NCBI RefSeq assembly: GCF_003112575.1
Contig: NZ_BEWC01000005.1
Location: forward strand, 620,001 to 684,000
Length of the DNA: 64,000 bases
Direction: 5' to 3'
Origin: Streptomyces ardesiacus
Lineage (GTDB): Bacteria > Actinomycetota > Actinomycetes > Streptomycetales > Streptomycetaceae
Position numbers and translations under genes: made by a program. The notes beneath the pieces were generated by a model that was given only the letters and a program-made list of their open reading frames with translations, was not told the origin of the DNA and did no database searches. Positions 60,601 to 64,000 of the stretch are shown one piece after another; position 1 is the first letter of the stretch; each line of letters starts with the position of its first letter.

Positions 60601-60719
60601 ACGTGCTGGTGCAGCTCGCGGCGGAGACGGCGCCGGCGGCCGAGGAGCGGGACGTCGCCGGGCTCTCCGACGAGCAGGCCGACGCGGAACTCGCCGCGCT
60701 GCTCGAGGGCGAGGGCTGA
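54636..60719 (+). CDS. Type I PKS, single fully reducing module KS-AT-DH-ER-KR-ACP
   Basis: 2027 residues from a GTG. KS (about 18-445): Cys193 in VDTACSSS, His328 in EAHGTGT, His362 in NVGHMEAA. AT: Ser621 in GHSVGE and HAFH (720-723), indicating malonyl-CoA. DH: His918 in LRDHVVMGQVLFP and Asp1066 in LLDGVIQS. ER: HAAAGGVGQAAVQLARLAG near 1463. KR: GGLGALG near 1659 and Tyr1792 in QANYAAAN. ACP: Ser1954 in LGLDSL. Every catalytic residue checked is present, so the module can fully reduce each unit. There is no thioesterase and only one module, so it may act iteratively or extend once. Confidence 0.95.
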   Translation: MNEGEERKLLENLLLEKYEPIAVVGVGLRFPGENDTPEGFAEFLRAGRSGTGPVPEDRWDAAEFADDGEGQVAAGRIRTAGGGFLRDFDRFDPRFFSISPKEAQYIDPQQRLALETCWEALEHAGIDPTGLRGGDGAVYFGSSGVDFNLEVVQLPYEDMDAYTGTGAANSAVSGRVSYVLGWRGPSLTVDTACSSSLVTLHLAVEALRRGECSIALAGGVNVIHHPRNHVVFSQAGMLAPDGECKTFDERADGYSRSEGCGAVVLKRLSRAKADGDTVLALVRGTAVRQDGESGGLTVPNGSAQEAVMRAALDAALLEPADVSYVEAHGTGTSLGDPIELGAVDATFPEGVTVGSLKTNVGHMEAAAGVGGLIKAVLQLQAGEIFPHLHWETPSPHIPWDRYRVTVPTKAVAWSAPTRRALVNSFGFAGTIASAVLEEAPPTTARDPEPGGAGVFALSAKTPESLRELAARHRRHLEDHPDLGLDEVCRTSTLGRAHFGHRIAGVVGDRDELLALLDQEPTAEPERKVALLFTGQGAQYTGMGAPLYARHPVFREHLDACDRLFAAHLGRSVKALMFGEEGEPGDLDQTRFTQPALFSLEYALAKLWLSWGIRPDVLVGHSVGEVAAAAVAGLFSLEDAVRLVAARGALMQSVRAPGSMVAVAAPAEEVAELVAPYADLSFGALNTPQDCVVSGGRASLDEVVAQLTARGVRVKELPVSHAFHSPLMAEITERFRASLDGIAFHEPELTLVSNVTGEVADLETVSTVDYWVRHVAEPVRFQAGMRAVEARGDHLFLEVGPADTLTAMGRRCVAEPKDHLWLASLAPQDEAGRTVLTSLVRAYRAGLAVDWRGFHHGRGTARAVLPSYAFDRRRYWLPSRGHRRTADPLALHPLLGRRTGPGEFTARLEPEHPRWLRDHVVMGQVLFPAAGYVELMLALQDAEYGETSRPLTDLRILEPLLVPAEVRTRVMADGEVEVVSLADGLERRHLTARFGEAAEPVRLTAADPATVFPADELYAEYADHGLTYGPEFKRITHLARDVEGAAVTRLANPSAGAVELLPPGLLDGVIQSLAALVEGDETYLPVGFGGVLLHKKPRGGALRSVARLTGDGTTADAVLYEDGRPVCSLRDIAFKKVVNSGRTVSRYHRPRWVKRSLIRTDGERRPVLVAHRDPAELADPGPDVTAFSGAPEEGSDVAWFWRRLPGPLTDERLRAECEENYTDLLALLPRLQGFGGRLWLVTEGAQDPADEDGLPAASLWGFGQTLWSEYPGFRATLLDLPAGDTTALADEWRNAEATEFQIAHREGHRHVRRIVPVADETGDVALEIEEYGDFSGVRAVPAARPAPPRGDEVEVRIEAAGLNFKDVLNALGMLREHGELPLGFEGAGTVVAAGPDAEFAPGTPVLVSLLGALRSRVTVPSAMVARRPDGITAEQGAAVPTAFVTAWYALHHLAHLKRGDTVLVHAAAGGVGQAAVQLARLAGAEVYATASPRKWPLLREQGVAHVMNSRTTDFADEVLRLTGGRGVDVVLNSLNKEYVDAGFRVLAEGGRFVELGKLGIRTPEEARAQRPDAEYHNFDLSEFAPSEIARITRDILRPVADLISTGELRPPPVTAYDLDEVTEAFGVLSRGANTGKLVVRFGGRPTPVAEEIDPGGTYLITGGLGALGLLTAEKLVALGARRIALMSRGEAPAGLAQRFGDGVTVTFCRGDVADPADVARVVAELQPLAGVVHAAGVLADKPLSAMTWQDVEHVFRPKVYGARLLEQAAPGLKLFVGYSSVSAVLGPAGQANYAAANSFLDALMERRSERGLPGLSLDWGPWAEVGMAAKLGGQHMRAIEGQGMRFLQPGEGTRALSRTLAGGLPQVMVGEFDWDRFVSRQPAANALYSLVADGEGVSGGAVAPFDLAGLAAVDRAERAARVNERIRTRVAEVLQFHGAEEIAGDAPFRDLGLDSLSAVQLKNVLESDFRTPLTSSIAFDFPTVRALTEHVLVQLAAETAPAAEERDVAGLSDEQADAELAALLEGEG

Positions 60720-60723
60720 CCCG

Positions 60724-62172
60724 GTGCGGGAGTACGTGGCCCACCTGCAGACCCTCAGCCAGAAGCAGCTCGTCCTCGCCCTGGCCCGGCAGCGCGCCGC
60801 GGACACCCAGGGCGCGGCGATCCTGGGCATCGGCTGCCGCCTGCCCGGCGGGCTCGACGGGCCCGCCGCCTACTGGGACGTGCTCAGGTCCGGCAAGGAC
60901 GTGCTGCCGGCCTCGGAACGGGTGCCGTGCGACTCCACCGGGCGGCCGCGCTGGAACCCGGCGGACGACGAACTGGCCCCGTGGGCCGGGGAGCTGGGCC
61001 GGGGCGGGTACCTCGACGGAGTCGACCTCTTCGACGCCGCACGGTTCGGCGTCGGCGCCGAGGAGGCCGTCCAGCTCGATCCGCAGCAGCGCCTGCTGCT
61101 GACCGTCGCCGACGAGGCACTGGCCGACGCGCAACTGGACCGGGCCCGGCGCGCCGGCCACCGCGTCGGCGTGTGGACCACGGTCGGCACCGTCGAGTAC
61201 CACCACGCCGCTCTGCGCCGCGGCACCCCGCTGGACGCCGTCTCGCCGTACGCGGCCCTCGGCAGCGCGCCCAGCGGCAGCGCGGCCCGGGTGGCGCACG
61301 GGCTCGGCCTGGACGGGCCGGCGCTCACCGTCGACACCGCCTGCTCGTCGACGCTGGTCGCGGTGCAGCTCGCGCTCGCGGCGCTGCGCCGCGACGAGTG
61401 CGACGTGGCGGTGGTCGGCGCCGCCAACCTGCTGCTCTCGCCGCTGTCCACGGTCGCCTGCGCCCGCGCCGGGATGCTGTCGCCGACCGGCCGCAGCCGG
61501 CCGCTGACCGCGCACGCCGACGGCCATGTACGCGCGGAGGGCTGCGGAGTCGTCGTCCTGTGCCGGCAGTCGGACGCGGCACGGTTCGCCGCGACGCCCT
61601 ACGCCGTGCTGCGCGGCGGCGCCGTCTACCAGCACGGCTCCCGCGCGGACATCGCCGCCGCCTCCGCCGAGGGCCAACGCCACACCATGGAGGCGGCGTT
61701 GCGGAGCGCCGGCGTGCGCGCCGAGGAGGTGCAGTTCGTCGAGGCGCACGCCAACGGCTCGCGGCTCGGCGGCCTGATCGAGACCGAGGCCCTCTCCGCC
61801 GCCTACCGCGGCGGCGACCTGCTGGTCGGCTCGCACAAGGCCAACATCGGTTACCTGGAGGCCGCTTCGGGGGCGGCGGGCCTGATCAAGGCGGCGCTGG
61901 CGCTCGCCCACCGCGAGGTCCCGGCGCACCCCGGTGCGGCCGAGCCCGAACCCGAGGCGCCCTGGAGCGACACCCTGCGCCTGCCGCGCGAGACCGTCCC
62001 GTGGCCGGCGGCGGACCGGCTGCTCGCCGGCGTGAGCGCGGTCGGCTTCAGCGGCACCCAGGCGCACGTGCTCCTGGAGGCCGCCGCCACCCCCCGCACC
62101 GCCGAGGACCGGCCGGGTCCGGAGCACACCGACGTACGCAGCTACTGGGCGGAGCAGAACCGATGGACCTGA
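60724..62172 (+). CDS. Freestanding PKS ketosynthase with His-to-Tyr change
   Basis: 482 residues, GTG 4 bases after the PKS stop. An N-terminal docking-like helix (REYVAHLQTLSQKQLVLALARQR) precedes a complete KS domain and nothing else. Cys207 is kept (VDTACSST), the first His is His342 (EAHANGS instead of EAHGTGT), but the second catalytic His (NIGH) is Tyr377 (NIGYLEAASG). Decarboxylative condensation should therefore be impaired; it could be a transacylating KS moving a chain between carriers. The ligase gene overlaps its end by 10 bases. Confidence 0.92.
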   Translation: MREYVAHLQTLSQKQLVLALARQRAADTQGAAILGIGCRLPGGLDGPAAYWDVLRSGKDVLPASERVPCDSTGRPRWNPADDELAPWAGELGRGGYLDGVDLFDAARFGVGAEEAVQLDPQQRLLLTVADEALADAQLDRARRAGHRVGVWTTVGTVEYHHAALRRGTPLDAVSPYAALGSAPSGSAARVAHGLGLDGPALTVDTACSSTLVAVQLALAALRRDECDVAVVGAANLLLSPLSTVACARAGMLSPTGRSRPLTAHADGHVRAEGCGVVVLCRQSDAARFAATPYAVLRGGAVYQHGSRADIAAASAEGQRHTMEAALRSAGVRAEEVQFVEAHANGSRLGGLIETEALSAAYRGGDLLVGSHKANIGYLEAASGAAGLIKAALALAHREVPAHPGAAEPEPEAPWSDTLRLPRETVPWPAADRLLAGVSAVGFSGTQAHVLLEAAATPRTAEDRPGPEHTDVRSYWAEQNRWT

Positions 62173-63650
62173 CCCTTCACGCCGCGCTGTCCGCGCAGGC
62201 CGCGCGCCGCCCGGAGCGGATCGCCGTGCACTGCCAGGACCGCACGGTCACCTACGCCGAGCTGTACGCCCGCGCCCTGCGCACCGCGGCGGCGCTGCAC
62301 GAGGCGGGCGTGCGGCCCGGCGACCGGGTGGCGCACCTCGCACGGGACTCCGAGCACTACTACGTGCTGCTCTTCGCCTGCGCCATGGCGGGAGCCGTAC
62401 TGGTGCCGGTCAACTGGCGGCTCGGCGGTGAGGAGATCGAGCACATCCTGCGCGACTCCGACGCCAGACTGCTCTTCGCCGACACCGCCCACGACGGCAT
62501 CCCCACGGTGCCGCCGGGGTGGGCCGAGGCGGCCGGCGAGCCGCCGCGGTTCGAGGCGACCGCCGACACGCCGGTCGTCCAGATCTACACCAGCGGCACC
62601 ACCGGCCTGCCCAAGGGCGTGGTCCTCGCGCACCGCACCTTCTTCGCCGTCCGCGCGGCGCTGGACTCCGAGGGCCTGGACTGGATCGACTGGCGCGACG
62701 ACGACATCTCGCTGATCTGTGTGCCGGGCTTCCACGTCGGCGGACTGTGGTGGGCGGCCCAGGGGTTCGCCGCCGGCGTCACCAACGTGGTGATGCCGGC
62801 CTTCACCGGCGGCACCGCCGTGGAACTGGTGCGCACCCACCGCGCCACCACGACCTGCGTGGTCCCGGCGATGCTCCAGATGATGCTGTCCGAGTCCCCG
62901 GAGGATCCCGCGTCGCTGCGCAGCCTGCGCAAGGTCGTCTACGGCGGCGCGCCGATCTCCGAGACCCTGCTGCGCCAGGGACTGGACCGCATCGGGGCGG
63001 ACTTCGCCCAGATCTACGGCCTCACCGAGACCGGCAACACCGCCTGCTGCCTGCCGCCGTCCGAGCACGTCCCGGGCAGTCCCCGGCTGGCCGCCGCGGG
63101 GCGCCCCTACCCGGGGTTCGCCGTCCGGATCACCGACGACAGGGGCGCGCCGCTGCCCGTCGGCGAGGTCGGCGAGGTGCGGCTGCGCACCGGGGCCCGG
63201 ATGCTCGGCTACCACGGCCGGCCCGAGGCCACCGAGGAGACCCTCCAGGACGGCTGGATCGTCACCGGGGACGCGGGCTACCTCGACGAGGAGGGCTATC
63301 TCTACCTCTGCGACCGGATCAAGGACACCATCATCGTCGCCGGCGAGAACGTCTATCCGGCCGCCGTCGAGAACGCCCTCGCCGCCCACCCCGCGGTCCG
63401 CGAGGCCGCCGCGGTGGCCGTGCCGGACGAACGCTGGGGCGAGGCGGTGCACGCCTTCGTGGTGCTGGAACCCGGTGCCGTGGCCACCCCCCGGGAGCTG
63501 ATGCTGGCCCTGCGCGGCCGGCTCGCCGACTTCCAGCTTCCGGCCGGATACACCTTCGTCCCGTCGCTGCCGCGCAACGCCAGTGGCAAGATCCTCCGTC
63601 GTGAGCTGCGTCAGCCGTACTGGGTTGATCGTCAACGCCAGGTCAACTGA
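62163..63650 (+). CDS. Acyl-CoA/acyl-ACP ligase (ANL superfamily, ScoC/FadD10-like)
   Basis: 495 residues; ATG overlaps the KS stop by 10 bases. AMP-binding motifs: QIYTSGTTGLPKGVVLAHR, YGGAPISE, QIYGLTETGN and VTGDAGYLDEEGYLYLCDRIKDTIIVAGENVYP, with the C-terminal Lys in NASGKILRRELR. It activates a fatty acid with ATP, probably loading it on a cluster ACP as ScoC and Rv0099 do. The final residues PYWVDRQRQVN extend past the usual end. Confidence 0.92.
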   Translation: MDLTLHAALSAQAARRPERIAVHCQDRTVTYAELYARALRTAAALHEAGVRPGDRVAHLARDSEHYYVLLFACAMAGAVLVPVNWRLGGEEIEHILRDSDARLLFADTAHDGIPTVPPGWAEAAGEPPRFEATADTPVVQIYTSGTTGLPKGVVLAHRTFFAVRAALDSEGLDWIDWRDDDISLICVPGFHVGGLWWAAQGFAAGVTNVVMPAFTGGTAVELVRTHRATTTCVVPAMLQMMLSESPEDPASLRSLRKVVYGGAPISETLLRQGLDRIGADFAQIYGLTETGNTACCLPPSEHVPGSPRLAAAGRPYPGFAVRITDDRGAPLPVGEVGEVRLRTGARMLGYHGRPEATEETLQDGWIVTGDAGYLDEEGYLYLCDRIKDTIIVAGENVYPAAVENALAAHPAVREAAAVAVPDERWGEAVHAFVVLEPGAVATPRELMLALRGRLADFQLPAGYTFVPSLPRNASGKILRRELRQPYWVDRQRQVN

Positions 63651-63696
63651 GGGCTGTTGACGCTCAGTCCGCCGACCGAGAAGGAACGAGGCCACC

Positions 63697-64000
63697 ATGC
63701 CCCCCTCCGTGGTAACCATCCGTCGCGCGCTCAACACGACCTCGTACGTGGCGCCGCGCCTCGCCGGCAGATACGCCTTCCGGCTCTTCTGCGAACCCAC
63801 GGGCCGCGCGCCGGTGCGGCCGGCGGAGAAGGAGGTGCACGAGGCGGCCTCGGTGGAGCGGATCGTGGTGGACGGCAAGGGGGTCGCCGTCTACCGGTGG
63901 GGCGACGGCAAGGGCGAGCCCGTCCTGCTGATGCACGGCTTCGCCATGCGGGCCAGCGCGCTCGCCGGCTTCGTGCCCGGCCTGCTGGAGCGCGGCCTCA
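63697..64000 (+). CDS. Alpha/beta hydrolase, N-terminal part
   Basis: Runs off the window; about 101 residues seen from an ATG with AAGGAACGAGG upstream. After a leader MPPSVVTIRRALNTTSYVAP comes VDGKGVAVYRWGDGKGEPVLLMHGFAMRAS, the oxyanion-hole HGF region of the alpha/beta hydrolase fold. The catalytic Ser and His are outside the window. It could release the chain from the PKS, since the PKS lacks a thioesterase. Same strand, 46 bases after the ligase. Confidence 0.8.
   Translation, partial: MPPSVVTIRRALNTTSYVAPRLAGRYAFRLFCEPTGRAPVRPAEKEVHEAASVERIVVDGKGVAVYRWGDGKGEPVLLMHGFAMRASALAGFVPGLLERGL

Noticed and set aside
54039..60830. Very long minus-strand open frames (1016 and 1228 codons) opposite the PKS
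   Set aside because: They are antisense shadows of a GC-rich gene with full domain content on the plus strand; their translations are Arg/Gly/Val-rich low-complexity without any domain.
50138..64000. Classical isonitrile lipopeptide (NRPS) cluster
   Set aside because: The isonitrile genes match, but no NRPS condensation, adenylation or reductase domain is present in the window; PKS domains take that place.

Overview
The window is chromosomal DNA of a Streptomyces species. Base composition is very GC-rich, GTG starts are common, mycothiol-type and BldC/Lsr2-type genes are present, and the gene order from upp through dnaX-purD-purC-purSQL-purF-purM-vdh-bldC-hrpA is the one I recall from the S. 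coelicolor core chromosome (around SCO4041 to SCO4092). Most of the first 50 kb is conserved core. Two stretches look accessory: about 13.9-18.4 kb and everything right of about 50.1 kb.

Left part (1-13.8 kb): the end of upp, a membrane-anchored LytR_C protein, small conserved proteins, an HdeD-like membrane protein and a HhH-GPD repair protein. A divergent iron-regulated locus follows. A near-consensus iron box at 4497-4515 lies between a siderophore-interacting reductase (minus strand) and a tightly coupled plus-strand operon of Ntn-hydrolase acylase, siderophore-type N-acetyltransferase, cupin and SDR genes. After it come CopC/CopD copper genes, a formaldehyde-dehydrogenase-like enzyme and a glycerol channel.

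Accessory stretch 1 (13.9-18.4 kb): a small membrane protein, a SpoIIE-type phosphatase/HTH protein with repeated GTTGTTC/GAACAAC sites, and a CoiA-like nuclease. It lies at the 3' side of tRNA-Ser(GGA), a typical integration position. The 4.5S RNA gene and dnaX follow.

Purine and housekeeping region (18.7-45.4 kb): purD, purC, purSQL, purF and purM are scattered among a frameshifted M48-like gene, a DMF-ase-like protein, a two-component system with an ABC exporter, three tRNA-Gly genes, an Lsr2-family protein, an ArsR regulator with its likely operator, an M23 peptidase, an MDMPI-type enzyme, valine dehydrogenase and bldC. hrpA (45.8-49.8 kb) is flanked by two identical tRNA-Asp genes. A perfect parS site sits between tRNA-Phe and the second tRNA-Asp, which suggests the region is on the oriC-proximal core.

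Right part (50.1-64 kb, running off the window): a biosynthetic cluster that appears to combine the isonitrile-forming enzymes known from isonitrile lipopeptides with a polyketide synthase. The parts are a ScoE-like non-heme iron oxygenase, a ScoD/FcoT-like enzyme, an acyl-ACP ligase and ACPs, together with one fully reducing type I PKS module (KS-AT-DH-ER-KR-ACP), a freestanding atypical ketosynthase, a P450, a PlsC-like acyltransferase and an alpha/beta hydrolase. No NRPS is seen. The inferred logic is: the ligase loads an acyl chain on an ACP, the FcoT-like enzyme adds glycine, the ScoE-like oxygenase converts it to an isonitrile, and the PKS builds or extends the chain. This is the strongest candidate for an undescribed system.
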